64,000 bases of DNA from assembly GCA_963978545.1 (NCBI GenBank), contig OZ021729.1, positions 91,914,466 to 91,978,465 of the forward strand, read 5' to 3'. The translations under genes and the position numbers were made by a program. Below are positions 34,278-46,585 of this stretch, in pieces (the first letter of the stretch is position 1; every line of letters starts with the position of its first letter). The stretch is from Linyphia triangularis (lineage: Eukaryota > Arthropoda > Arachnida > Araneae > Linyphiidae). The notes beneath the pieces are model-generated. The model ran no database searches, had not been told where the DNA came from, and saw only the letters and a list, made by a program, of their open reading frames with translations.

Positions 34278-34911
34278 TTAGACTGAGAGGCGACTGCAAT
34301 TTTTGGACCCCATCGAACATCATTCTGAATTTTTTATAGAAATTGGAGAAAAGTGAGTAGATTACGAATCCACTGGTCTGCCGTGGCAAAAATGGTCGAA
34401 ACTGGTCAAAAATCGACTTTTAATAAGTTGAACTAAATCCAATTGCCAAATGAGCCATAACTTGCCAAATAATGAGCATTTTTTTTTTTTTTTTGGTAAC
34501 CCTCACTCTTTAATTATCAATTAAGAAGATTGCAGACGATTCAGATATCTGGCGACGGTCTACTTGCATCTATTAAAAGGAAGCCAAGTTTTCAATAAAC
34601 CTGATGTCGCCAATTTGGCTTACTTTTAAAAGATACCAGAGATCAAAAATCGTTTGCACTTTTTCTCATTGAAAATCAAAATGCTGGGTTGCCAGACGAA
34701 AGTGTTTGTTCTCTTTTTGGCAAGTTATGACATATTTGGCAATCGGATTTTAGTGCAACTCATTCCAAGGCGATTTTTGATCAGTTTCGGCCATTTTTGC
34801 CACTGCAGACCAGTGGATTTCTAATCTACTCACTTTTCTCCAATTTCTATAAAAAATTCAGAATGATGTTCGATGAGGTCCAAAAATTGCAGTCGTCTCT
34901 CGGACTATAAC
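34278..34911. mobile_element. FB2 foldback element, about 300-bp arms
   Basis: The two halves are reverse complements almost end to end. Left GACTGAGAGGCGACTGCAAT pairs with ATTGCAGTCGTCTCTCGGAC at the right. GATTACGAATCCACTGGTCT pairs with AGACCAGTGGATTTCTAATC. TTGCCAAATAAT pairs with the TTGGCAAGTTATGAC region. The centre is near 34595. No coding sequence. A diverged second copy lies at 53105-53715. Confidence 0.9.
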
Positions 34912-35752
34912 AGTCGACAATAGGTAACAGCAGTTAGCTGATCGCTGTAAAGTACTGGTAACTGCCTCAAAGCAATAGGATAATCAGAATACAAGCATAT
35001 TTGAATGAATTATTGAAAACACAGATGGATAACTCAAAAGAACTAACAAATTGAGACCATCATTGTCACGTTTCTTCACATTCCACTAAACAGAATCTAG
35101 ATTGGGATGCAACGTGAAACATATTAGGAGGGGGGTATAATAATAGAGATGCTTGTTTTTGAACCGAAGAATCTGAAACACAAATACTGAACTGTACGTT
35201 CATAAAATTGCTCAAAACACCATAAAATATTCAATAAGTATGTCATTCAGAAAATACTCACCCAATCCATTGATGATTCCGCTCAATAATTAATTGCGAC
35301 AATTAACAATGCACGGTTTTCTGTAACACTCACGGCAACAATCCTTGAAAAATTTAATTTTTTTTTCCCCCAACAAAAATCAGCGACTCAACTTTTAAGT
35401 TTATTTATCAGAAATGAGAGAAAAAAATAAAATTATTAATAAACATATTCATGCAACCTCGTCGTCCGATAGATAAGGATTGAATAGTTTACATGTTGGA
35501 AATTGATTTTCCCGAAATCAGAGGAAATATCAGCAAAAATGGCATTAAAATTTTTTTTGTCGTCGCGAAGATAATCACTTGCGAAACTTTATTGAGAACG
35601 TAGTAAACTGCTTATTGTTGTCAACAACGATAAGAGACTTTCTTCTAACTACTTGAATGTTTAATTACGAAGGTTGAATAACGTCAAGAAAAACATAAAA
35701 TGTCCAAAATATTTCAGGCCATATTTCTCATCCTTTAAAACATTGGAAAGTT
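34912..35752. other. Non-coding, nothing recognised
   Basis: Ordinary A/T-rich sequence. Confidence 0.35.
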
Positions 35753-35920
35753 TTGGTTGGTTTATACGCTCAACGGCCTACTTTTACGCACAATGACGGC
35801 TAATAAGGCCGGGACTTGCAGCTTGACGTGGAACAACAACGAACATCCATGCCTAACCTGGGATTCGGCACCTTTGGTATGCGAGGCCAGAGCGCTAACC
35901 ACACAGCCATCAGGTGGGCA
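35753..35920 (-). mobile_element. SINE family B, minus-oriented
   Basis: GGTTGGTTTATACGCTCAAC at the tail, GACGGCTAATAAGGCCGGGA in the body, CACACAGCCATCAGGTGGGC at the head. It keeps the tRNA-like A region; the B box is altered to GGATTCGGCACC. Weak direct repeats (ATTGGAAAG/ATTGGATAG) lie nearby. Confidence 0.87.
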
Positions 35921-35934
35921 TATATATAGCTTTG

Positions 35935-37007
35935 TATTGGATAGGAAAAATAACCAAAGGTCTATTGAAGTATAACCACGAGGAGTATGCATTTCATACT
36001 AATATGAAAGACATCTGAGTATCAAATAGGAGAAAACCTAGAGAAAGGCACACTTATCAAGCGTTTCTGATATGTCTACTTTGTAGTTCTTTGGTTTATA
36101 ACCGACGATGGAGTGGATCAACCAAGGTTCCTTGGAATTAATACAAGAACTAGTGTTCGGCTCTTTAATAGTTATTTTTCATTTAGGCAAATATAGAGTT
36201 ATTTTCCTTTCATTTAGGCAAATAGTTATATTTCGATATTTATTTTTAGAAGAAGTAAGAAAAATGAATTTAAAAACTTCGGCAATTAATTTTCTGAAAA
36301 GTCATTGATAAACAGACATAAAGTAAAGATGAAATTAAAAACGTACCTCTGATTCTACTTGTACCACATTCAGTCAAATAACAAGTCTTCAGGAAGTAAA
36401 TTTTTTGTATGAATAACAAACCGTGAAATACAATTTGGTGCTTGAATTAAACAATTTCGGTTAATGGCTATATTATTGTATTGTGAGAAGCTCGCATGCA
36501 AGAAATGTTGCTACATTTAGTGTTATGGAGATCAGTTGATGGCGCCAATGTTTTTAAGCGTCAAGTACAAATTCCAAGCAGAGAAAAAGTTAGAAAGAAA
36601 ATTTTGAAAGATGGTGAAAACAGAGCACTGTTTGAAGGCACATTGAAAACGATTGGGTCAAGAACCTATTTCGAACTTAATTAAGAAAACCTGTATCGAA
36701 CAAAATATGAAATCAGAATGCAAACTTACTCTCCCTCCCCCACACCACCATTTATTGTTGTACCTCTTCACAGAAACCAGACAGTTGCTAGGCGTGGGAA
36801 ATTAATTTGATATCTCAATTTTTTTTAAAAAAGAAGTTCAAATATTTCACGAAGGAAAGGTTTGTTTGAAAAGAAGAAAAGGAAATGTGGAAATTTTTAT
36901 TTCCACACTACTCGCAATTATTGGAATTATAAAGTTAGGTGTGCTGCCCGATAATTAAATAAACAAAAAACCACGCGGGAATGATTTAAAAAAAAAGTAG
37001 CAGCAAT
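35935..37007. other. Non-coding, small local duplications
   Basis: CATTTAGGCAAATA occurs twice 36 bp apart (36180 and 36216). No gene assigned; the 62-codon frame at 36496-36684 is unrecognised. Confidence 0.35.
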
Positions 37008-37116
37008 GCAGACTGCAAATAATTGCAGACGATACCTAAAAAAAATTATTAAAAAAAATAAATAAAATAAAAAAACTGGAAGCAAGGCAGACTGCAAATA
37101 ATTGCAGACGATACCT
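37008..37116. repeat. 30-bp direct repeat separated by A-rich spacer
   Basis: GCAGACTGCAAATAATTGCA plus the next ten bases is present at 37008-37037 and again, identically, at 37087-37116. The core GCAGACTGCAAATAATTGCAGAC itself is partly palindromic. Confidence 0.9.
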
Positions 37117-38209
37117 AGAAATCAGACAATTAAAAAAAAAAATAAAGTTCTTCTCCGCCCTCTTGGACACACCTTTGTGACGTGGGGGTGGAAAAGCTGC
37201 CCCTTAATGAAGCCGAATCTAACAATCATAATATTTATATAGCAATAATTTTCTCGTGCTTCTTTTTCGGCTACTTCAAACTACGGCGAGACATTTTTTC
37301 CCGAGGGTTATAATTTTCCCATAATTATGGGTTCGCGGGAAATATGGAGTTTCAAACCGAAATTATTATTTTATTTATTGAAACACAAATACGAAGAATC
37401 ATTTTTCGTGTAGAAATTTATTGTTTTGCTAAGAGGATGGTGGTTTGTTTTATTTTTGGTGGTAAATAAAAACACAAACTTAAATATGAATTTCACGCAA
37501 CAAACATCTCCAGTTGTTTCTAAAACAATTTTTGCGTGATTAGTAATGAAATATACAGTGAAAAAAAAAATACTCATGCCGGATTCAAAATAAACTCCAA
37601 GATTATAATGAAAAGACGCCAATTTGCGATGTGTCCCAACTTTAAAGGCAACTAATAACAGTAGTATATTTTCAATATGGAAAACACATTTGAAAAGATT
37701 CCTAAGTTGAATTCCTAATTATCGGCAAGTGATTCATTTAAATATGGTACTATTATCGGATAATTTATTTTGTTCCGCGTAGAATTTATTTAGACTATTT
37801 AATGAAGGATATAGTTTCCAAGAATTTTTTTATCCCCCCCCCCCCCACTAAAATAAAAATAGGTTCAGAAGCTTTTTGTTATTATGAATAAGAAAATTTC
37901 AGAATTTTGCAAGGAAACCAAAAATTAATCTTTCAGATTTGATTCATTTAAAATGTAAGTGAAAATTGAACTTTAAAGAAATACTAAAAAACGCTATATA
38001 AACACAACGATATTAAAATAGAAACCAACTTAAACGAAAGGTAATTTATGTTTGCTCGTGAAAAGTTATTTAATGATATTTTCCTGGTAAAAAAATAAAT
38101 AGCTCGTTGAGCACACTAATCAAACCAACCTACTTTTTGGGAAAGAGGGGTGAAGAGTTATATAAATAATAAAAAACTAAATAAGCGGCTTAAGGCTAAT
38201 GTACAGTTC
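37117..38209. other. Non-coding, nothing recognised
   Basis: C13 at 37834. Otherwise A/T-rich and unassigned. Confidence 0.35.
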
Positions 38210-38405
38210 ACCCTGGGCAGTAAGCCCATTAAAAATAAAATCAATTTAAATTTTATAAAATATCGATACATCAATGCAACTGAACAATATCAGCATACAT
38301 CTCATTTTGTACAGCATGCGCATGCCCACATAATGCCTTTCCTGCGCATGCCGAAACATTACGGACTACACTTTTAACCAATATTGGAGGCTTAAGGCCC
38401 AGGGT
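38210..38405. mobile_element. Small MITE with ACCCTGGGC inverted ends
   Basis: Left ACCCTGGGCAGTAAGCC and right GGCTTAAGGCCCAGGGT are complementary at 14 of 17 positions over 196 bp. GCATGCGCATGCC and CTGCGCATGCC lie inside. No clear target duplication, so the superfamily is unknown. Confidence 0.65.
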
Positions 38406-39309
38406 AAAAAAAAATAAAAAAATAATAATAATAATTGGGTGCTTAAAGTTTTAAAGAATAGAAACAATTAAATTTTTTTATTGATTTTCGTTACTACAAA
38501 TTCTGTTGAACCAAGGCTTTGTCCACTTATCTATATACCGCAATACCTGCGCATTATTACTTGTATTCCCATACAATTGAAGTTGTATGAAATGTGGACA
38601 AAGTGGCGGAAGGACGTTGTGTCTGGAAATGAGATCTACCGGAACTCACACTGCGATCGAAATTGAATAATAAAAAGCAAATAATATCGCATTTTAAAAC
38701 TCACCACGGACTAACGCCCTCAGAACCAGAAACCAAATCGAGACGCAACAATTAAAAGAAATTTCCCCTCGTCATTCTCACAACAGAAAACAGGTTTCTT
38801 CATTGCAGCAGAACAAAACTCAGAAAGAAACATAAAAAAAAAGATGACACACTTTTAGCCAAGAGATGGGAAAGTCCTTTTGAGAAGGGCTTCGGTCAAA
38901 GTTGAAATCGCCAAAACACAAAACAATACGTTCTCTAAAAATTGGTAACGCACCAAAAAGTAATCAACAATTGTCTTTCAGTGAAAAGATAGTTTTGGGA
39001 GTAACCAAATCACGATTGTTAACGCGTTGGCACGCCTTCGAGACCTGAAATATTACCATTTAAAAGGAAACATTCCTAATGAAAGTTTTCTTAATTGTAA
39101 ATAAGGAAAGAGTTTTGTTTGTATTTCAGTGATGGAGTCACCTGAAGTTCATTGAAGTTTAAGAGTCTTGAGTTAAATAGAATGTGGTACCTTGTTGCAA
39201 CATTGAGAATAGTTTCTTCAGAAATTAAGTAAAGCCTTAATTATGTAAACAATAATACAGTTCTAAATTGTCACCCATAAAAAGAAATCTTTTATTACAA
39301 ATCCTTAAT
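38406..39309. other. Non-coding, nothing recognised
   Basis: A/T-rich, unassigned. Confidence 0.35.
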
Positions 39310-39900
39310 ATTCATTTCTAACTTTTATGTTCAATTGCAATTTATTTAAGCGACTTTGAGTTCAAATCTACTTCTCATAGTGTTTGACCACTACGAAGAA
39401 AGCATCCATTCTGTGATATATCGACTCCACAACTTGATAGGTATTCAGATTATCTGGCACCGTCAGCAAATGCGCCATTCGTCATTAGACAAGTCAACAT
39501 ACATTTACAAACACCCATGCCTAACACGGGACTCGGAACCTCGCGGTCTAGAAGCTAGCACGCCAACCACTGTACCGTTTGGTCGGCCACAACTTGATAG
39601 GAGTGAAAACAGTTAAAATGTAAAAAAAAAAAGAAAAATACATATAGAGTTATTTGAACTACAAAAATAGCTGAATAAGAATAAAATTGTGCACTAATGT
39701 GAGTAGAGAACAGTGGAGACGATAGAAATTTTTTCTGAGGGTTAAGTCTTTCTCAGAGAAAAAAAAAAGCGGAAATCCACGTAACAGCGGAAGTTTTTCA
39801 TCCCTCTAGTTTACATCGTCATCGATAATTTGTTTATCTATGACTTTCAACTCGATTGAATGAAGCTAAGTGGGTTATTTGACCCTCCAAAAAATTTCCC
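39310..39900 (+). repeat. Dispersed repeat R3, copy 3, interrupted by a SINE
   Basis: CAATTGCAATTTATTTAAGC and CCACAACTTGATAGG match copies at 12.2 and 30.6 kb. After the SINE, GTGAAAACAGTTAAAATG, TAGCTGAATAA and AAGCGGAAATCC match 55790-56110. This copy therefore links the two halves of the family. Confidence 0.6.
39442..39586 (-). mobile_element. SINE family A, internally shortened, with 15-bp duplication
   Basis: Missing the ACGAGGGCTATAATG part of the core. CCACAACTTGATAGG is duplicated at 39427-39441 and 39587-39601. It interrupts repeat R3. Confidence 0.92.
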
Positions 39901-40004
39901 GGCCACAAACACAAGCAAATAAACAAAACCGATGTCAATATAAATTTTATTTATTTTATTTCATCAATTAATTCGAATTATAGTTAACCCTAGATAACTT
40001 AACA

Positions 40005-40232
40005 TTCGACTGACATCCCTGCCAATTTTTCGAATTTGAGATGTTCTCGTTGTAATTTTAACATCTGTCAAGAGTGCCAATTTTTACCACTTTTCTGTTT
40101 TTTAATTGAAATATTATATTGCACTTCTCCTCTTAAGATACACTAATTTGTTTTAAATAAATAAAGGAAGCAATATACTTGATTTTAATTCATAGTCTAT
40201 GAGTCGAATGATTAGCTACACAGTAGCACTCA
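40005..40232 (+). repeat. Dispersed repeat R4, copy 1
   Basis: ATTCGACTGACATCCCTGCC to ATAGTCTATGAGTCGAATGA is matched in inverse orientation by 50160-50392. Its ends are partly complementary. Superfamily unassigned. Confidence 0.65.
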
Positions 40233-40243
40233 TTTTTTCATGA

Positions 40244-40558
40244 TTTAGAAATTTACTTATCAATATTAGAACTCTTCCATTCCCAAATGAGTTTGAACAA
40301 CGCAATTGCATTACGTCAAATGCAACCGAAATGTTTTTTTTTTATTATAAATAAAGTTTTAAAAATAATGATAGTTAAGGTGTTCACAAAATTATTATTA
40401 TTATTATTTCCAATTTAGAAATTTCTTCATCAATCTTAGATCAATCATTTGTTTTGTTGCATTCTCAAATTAGTTTGAACAACATTTTATTATGTCAAAT
40501 GGAGCCGAAATATTTTAGTTATAAATAAAATTATAAAAATATGGTAGTTAAAGTTTCA
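40244..40558. repeat. Diverged tandem duplication, 170-bp period
   Basis: TTTAGAAATTT starts at 40244 and 40414. AGTTTGAACAACGCAATTGC and AGTTTGAACAACATTTTATT, GTCAAATG..ACCGAAAT and ATAAATAAA.TT.TAAAAAT recur in order. Confidence 0.75.
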
Positions 40559-41288
40559 TGTACACAAAGCTTTATTTTTGTTTGTCTTTATTTTTGTTTG
40601 TGTGATAGATTTTGGAAGAAGGCGCGTGATCTTAAGCGTATAACAATCAATCGATAGAAAATCTTGTAAATTTAAAGTATGAAATTTAAAAAAAATTCCT
40701 AAAGTTGCTGCAAAATGAAATAAAAAAGTAAATGAAAACGTTGAATTTCATATAAAATTCAAATGGAACCGAATTGCATTCAAAAATTGTATTTATAAAA
40801 TAATTAAATAATAATAAGTAATAAAAATAAAATTAATAAGTAAATTAAAACATAAATACAATGGACTGAAATTTGATTATTCAGCTAAAAAAAATAACGA
40901 AGGCAACCGGACTTTTTTAATCGATATGGATCTGGCTCAATTGTAGAAAACCGTCTCACACTTTAAATACATTCCAATGTAGACTTGATAGGCTTAATAA
41001 AAGGAACGAGTACAAATAATAAAAAAAGCTCCTCTAAAATGAGAGCAAAACGAAATCAAGACATCATCATGTCTTGATGTGAATCTAATGAAAGGAAATG
41101 TCCCAGGTGCATCGAGTGTAGGTGGCTCCGAATAAAAACCTGCTCACGCTTCTTTTGATGATCCCTGGATGGCAACCGATTGTGACCCGATTTCCCACGG
41201 TCCCAGGTAAGACAATGGTCTTTCAAGGCGCATCAGAAGGATTGAGATGATGCAGGCTCACTTCGAAATCACGCGGCGGCAAGGATGG
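40559..41288. other. A/T-rich, nothing recognised
   Basis: Very A/T-rich to about 41040, then more balanced sequence leading into the degenerate repeat block. Confidence 0.35.
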
Positions 41289-42150
41289 AAACTAATGTCC
41301 AGTTTGACCACTCACAACTGCCCCTAATGACGTTGTTGTACCATCTTGAAGAGAGAATGTACCAGTGGGGCAAAGGAAAGGTATGCGATTGGTTGAAAGA
41401 TTAAACTAATGTCCAAGTTGACCACTCACAACTGCCTCGGATTGCGTCATAAACCGCAGTCCTTATGGACACGAACGTGATTCTATGTGAATGCAATTGA
41501 TGCGCCTTGGATGTCGGGGTAAGATAAGGCGAGCTAATTGAGGGTAGAAGATTCGCCCCCTTTTCCTCTTAATTGTTGTCGGTGTGGGAAGGTTGGACAT
41601 GAGGGAGGACGACGCATCCGGACTATTTAGATGAATGGGTGATTGGAAAGGTGACTCATTTTCGAGTCTTTAATTGTTGACGAGTTTTTCTGCCGGTGTG
41701 GGAAGGTGTTGCGATTGTTCTGCTATATAAGATCATGAGAAGGGATCACGGTAATTGCTCAGTGGAGTCTCATTTTCAAGTCGGTCAGTTTAATTGTTGG
41801 TGTGGGAAGGACGAAGTATGTTGAACAGAAGGTTAAAGATTACGCAGGTACGAGTTACTTTAAAGTAATAATTGGCTGGAGTGTAGGAAAATGTTGGTTT
41901 TTATAGGGCTATTTGTTATTTTCTAATTTGTTTCTTTTTCGGATCATTGGAAGATTGGAAAGCGTCATCAAACAAAGAACAGCTTCAAGTTGCTAGTTTA
42001 ATTTAGGCCGGTATGAGTATTTAACGGGGTCCGATTATTGTGGAATCTAGATTATTATTTCGATCATAGGTGATTGGATCAAAGGCAATTGTTCTGTGTC
42101 CTCTCTCATTTTTAAGTTGGTCAGTTTAATTTATGCTCTGGGATGGATGT
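41289..42150. repeat. Degenerate tandem repeat block, roughly 110-bp spacing
   Basis: CTAATGTCCA.TTGACCACTC recurs at 41289 and 41403 (114 bp). GGTGTGGGAAGG recurs near 41581, 41695 and 41799, each preceded by TTTAATTGTTG-like words. TTAAGTTGGTCAGTTTAATT recurs near 41776 and 42113. Less A/T-rich than the flanks. It looks like an old minisatellite. Confidence 0.55.
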
Positions 42151-43917
42151 TGGACGAAAGGGAAAAGGTTATGAGTTCATTGAAAGTATTATTTTGAGAA
42201 CCGATAAAAATTTGGGTTAAATTTAATAAAGCAATACGAAACTAGCTTACAGTATCAGATTAACAAAAACACCTTATTTTCAATACTATCTAGGTTAAGA
42301 ATAATCAAAAAGAATATTAAAGATTACTTAGGTGAAAATAAATTAGTTGGTAAAAGTATATTACATCAAGGGACCACTACCTGGTTAAAAATGACTAAGA
42401 ATACACATCTTGTGTTCATATTTTTTTGCCATATATTTAGATTCTGATTACGGCATTTGTGAGTCCCTTCAAAAGGTATGCAACACTATTTCAAATAAGG
42501 AACAAGAATTAAAACGTAGATGTTCATTTTTACAGAACAGCACTAGCATGAACAGAATAGTCTTTTTATTCATCACCCGAGTAAAATTAAGAAGAAATGA
42601 AGACAGTGTCCTTTAATACTAGGCTACAAACATAAACACCTCAATTCTCCATGAAACCAAGTTAACGATCAGAAGAAAATCAAATCAAAGAAATGTTACG
42701 TACTTGTTGAGAAAAACAATTTAATCTAACGGCATTTATTTTGCACCACTCTACGCCATTCGATTTGTGAGCCACTATAAAAACTAATTTTAAAAAAAAA
42801 AAATCCATAGAGTCCCACCACCACCAACAACAATGAGACAAAAGATGATCCCCACACGCGACTTTGCCGCCGACTCGCTCCCCTGGCCACGCTGATTGGT
42901 CAATACCCTTCTTTTCCCATTCATAAGAAAGTTCCTCAATGATCCCCCACTACAACCGGAAATGAGTCTTAATTGCTTGTTAATCAGTGTTTTACAATCG
43001 TAGGCTTCATTAAGTGCGCGCAAATAATAATCGCGCACGAAGAAAGTGCTGCTTCTTCAAGCGCATCACGGGACGACAGGAAATGGGGGAGGAGCCCTCC
43101 CCCAACTGGTTCCTTGATGACAGAAGAACAAAAGAATAGATCCGTTCATCTAATCAGGTGTCTCTGCTTAATTACCTGATGACCTTGGACACAAAGAGCG
43201 GTTGGCCCACCTGCTAATGGAGACACCTGCAATGGCCACATTTAAGAATTAGTTACGTTTTAATAAAAAATTATATAACCCATAGAAAAGTGTTTAATAT
43301 AAATCTTTTACATGCATTGACAATTTTTATATTCATTAACCAAGCACCGTTTCTGTTGCCAGCGTGTGCTCGGTTTTTGGCATCTAATTTTAAATATTTA
43401 AAAGATCTATCACCAAAAACATGCGGTAACCAATTTTTCAAAATTTATTCATTAAAAAATGAACGTAGAAATGAACACTAACAATCCAAGTATCTTTTAT
43501 TTATTATGATTTAAAAAAATTTATTATTTATTAAAAAAAAAATTGGCAACAGGGAAGAGTTTCTTCAATGGTCGGTTAAAAGTTATTGTAGAACGGCAAG
43601 GGTATATTAGAATCTTGGCTATGTTACAATCTTCTAGTCCAGTGCATTTAGAAACTATTTTCTATAAAATGTTGAAATGTAGTCAGTAGGTACAAAAAAG
43701 ATCACTTCATGAAGTGACATAAATTGTTTTCATTTAATGTCTATCTATGATGAATAAAAATTAAAAAAAAAAAAAAAAATACTATTGCATGTGGCGCCAC
43801 TGCAAAGCATTGACGTAAGGATATCAAATATCAAATAAAATATATCAGACACTATTTTCGAGTTTTATATCATTTGATTAAGTGATCCTTTTCATAGCTA
43901 CCTTTCAACAAAACTAA
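42151..43917. other. Non-coding with a CCAAT-bearing patch
   Basis: 42840-43180 is relatively G/C-rich and contains CTGATTGGTCAA (42892-42903), a good inverted CCAAT box, and GCGCGCAA/CGCGCACG words. No exon was identified. The rest is A/T-rich. Confidence 0.35.
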
Positions 43918-44147
43918 TACTAAACTCCAACTTAACTTGACATCACTAGACGATAGATCTTCCCCGTGCTCATAGGCAATTAATCCATTTTAACGGAGTG
44001 AAGACATAATTCTCGCCAAACCTTTATAGTCTTTTGTTCTCTATACAGGGTTGTTGTTTGGCGAACATTATGCTTTCACCTCGCCAAAATGGATTAAATG
44101 CCTATGTGACTATCTACCGTGTTTAGTGATGTCAAAGTTAAGTAGAA
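43918..44147. mobile_element. FB1 element, copy 4, decayed right end
   Basis: TACTAAACTCCAACTTAACT starts the copy. The right arm degenerates to GTCAAAGTTAAGTAGAATAG, so the terminal TTTAGTA is lost. It lies 250 bp from an R2 copy. Confidence 0.75.
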
Positions 44148-44384
44148 TAGTTAAGGGAATGGTCTAGGACTTCCTCTTAAGATGTTACCTATATTTTGCC
44201 AGATAGGCACTTATGGAGGTACTGAAGGGAGGCTTTCAACTGAAGAGGATTTGTGTCACGAATGGGGGAGTTATTACCAGCCAGGAGACAATCATCACTG
44301 TGTCAACTCACGTTAAAAGGACGCAGAGGGCGAGGGGCTCGATCCAAGCTCATGTTAGGAGGGTTTTAGACGAGGATAATCCCA

Positions 44385-44735
44385 GACAACTGTCCCACTG
44401 CTTTCTATATATATTCGGACAGGTTTACTTGAATACGCTATAACGATGTGTGAACTGGTTGGAACAATGTGTGGTCGATTCGTCAAAACTCTTATAATAA
44501 AGTTACAAAAGTAAAATATTAATTAGAATTTGAACTTTAAAGTGCTTATATTCTAGATGTTATCACCATATATTTAAGTTTGATAATTTAAAAAAAAAGC
44601 AGTTTATCAATATTACTATAAAAGTTGTAAATTGTCCGGAACTATATCTTTCCGCGGAAGAATCCGTCCTTCAGCGTAGACTCAAGGCTCAAGTAACGTT
44701 GTCCCGACTCCTGAAGTATAATCCCAGACAACTGT
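44385..44735 (+). mobile_element. R2 copy 4, diverged
   Basis: CGATGTGTGAACTGGTT, GATTCGTCAAAACTCTTATA, TCAATATTACTATAAAAGTT and GGAACTATATCTTTC keep the R2 order. It supplies the second empty site for FB1. Confidence 0.65.
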
Positions 44736-45640
44736 CACAAAGCCATTACCCGCTGTTTCATAGACAAATGATGACATCCTAACGTATCATTTCCCTTACA
44801 GATTGCCACTTCTGAATTGCAATGATGGAAGCAAAAGGCGATGCCAATCCCCGGTGAGCTTTTTGGCATGATTAGAAGTCGATTAACACATTGCGTGAGA
44901 AAAAACACTTGAGGGATCATCCTCTGCTAACAAGGTGAGAATAGCGCAGTTGGGATTAGTGGTTAAAAGTGCCACTGTGCAATTCATAGAGGCAATGTCA
45001 CACTCCAAGAGCTGATTTCCTTCACATTTGGGAGAGAAAAATCGTGACTGGGTATAATTTGGACGTTAAAGAGGGCATTTGGAGAACATATATAAAGAGG
45101 ACTACTTGGTAAAAGCGAACAGAAAAATAATACTTATTTTACCCTAGGTGAGAAATGCATTCCCAAAGTGATTCTGAAACTTTTTTTAACGCCCCTTAGT
45201 GATATTCACCACGGAAAAGTAAAAATTGGCAAAACTCTCATCTCATTTCAGTTTTAATGATCATTTTGAAGTCTATTTACAGAAGATAGAAAATGTATAC
45301 TAAACGCACTAACAACGGTAGATTAGTAATAAACATTGTCATATAAAACTACAAACTTGCTCTATATTATTTTTGAATACTATGGCAAGTCTTTGAAATA
45401 ACTGATTTCGAAATTGGGTAATCAATGATTTTCAAAGACTTTTTTTTTCTCTCTCCTTTCTAGTGAAGTGAGGTTACAAAATAACAAAGTTTCACAATTA
45501 AAATTGCAAAATTTACGAATCACAGCCGAAAATATATATCCGATATTTCGCTTGTGAGCCACACAAGAGTATGAGAGAGAGACATATTTGACTGAAAGTA
45601 CGAGCAATCCATGTTTTGTAATTAAAACATTAGAAACAAG
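44736..45640. other. Non-coding, nothing firm
   Basis: A tRNA A-box-like TGGGATTAGTGGTTAAAAG at 44952 has no B box, so it is not called as a gene. Confidence 0.35.
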
Positions 45641-45975
45641 AAGTCAGAAACCCCCCCTTTCGTCGTCTTCCATGTTTTGATCACCACAGACATCAATCTG
45701 TTTTGATTCTCGTAATCCACGTTTTGTGTCATTGAGAGAGAGAAGCGGCTCTCATTTTGGGCAGAAATCCCTCAAAGTGGAGAGAGAGAGCGCCATGTTC
45801 CAGATCAATATCTGCACCGAAAGGGCTTCTCCCGATCATAATCGCCATTCATACCTACGTTTGTTTAGAAGTCCGCACGCTCTCCAATTCATTTCGCCAC
45901 ACTCATTACGCAGAGCAGATCCGTATGCGACACTTCCGTACACGTCACAGAGCGGTGGTAGTTGCGTACGAGTTT
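45641..45975. promoter_or_regulatory. G/C-rich island with GAGA runs, candidate regulatory element
   Basis: Composition rises above the flanks and CpGs are frequent. GAGAGAGAGAAG (45736) and GAGAGAGAGCGCC (45781) are GAGA-factor-type sites. Both strands have short frames, but none has a recognised domain or clean splice context. Confidence 0.35.
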
Positions 45976-46386
45976 ATTTTTTAAAGTGATAACTTCGTAT
46001 GAGGTGAAATTATACCTTCTAATATGTGGTCGCGTGCAATTCGACTGCTTCATTTCAAGAAAAAACGAGGACTTCTCATCCATCTTATCGATTTTTGAAG
46101 ATAATACGTCTACCGCAATTACACAGCTGCACCAGTGTGAGCCTAATGTAACTGTAATTGTCTGTCATTGTAAAATTTAGTTTTAGTTCTAAGCATGCCA
46201 ATTTGATTCCTGGAAAATATTGGGCAATTTTTTTCTTGCGAACAAAATTAACATTTGTAATAATGACAGTCTGGTTAAAGCAGAAAAATAAAATGTTAAA
46301 GAACTAGGTTCCATTACGAGTTATTTGATTCGTTAACCAAAAGAAATTACTGCAATCTATATACATCTTTTACTCGGCACTAAAAT

Positions 46387-46570
46387 GCCGAACAAACGGT
46401 ATAGTGGTTAGCGTTCTAGCTTCTAGACCGCGAGGTTGCGGGTTCGAGTCCCGTGTTAGGCATGGGTGTTTGTAAATGTATGTTGGCTTGTCTAATGACG
46501 AATGTTTCGGCGCATTATAGCCCTCGTGTTGCTGACGGAGCCAGATAATCTGAATACAAACAACCAACCA
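46387..46570 (+). mobile_element. SINE family A, full length, with 15-bp duplication
   Basis: The tRNA-like head keeps both boxes (GGTATAGTGGTTAGCG, GGGTTCGAGTCCCG). The tail ends AACAACCAACCA. ACTCGGCACTAAAAT is duplicated at 46372-46386 and 46571-46585. Confidence 0.94.
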
Positions 46571-46585
46571 ACTCGGCACTAAAAT

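Noticed and set aside
44952..44975. tRNA A-box-like TGGGATTAGTGGTTAAAAG
   Set aside because: No B box within tRNA distance and no fold.
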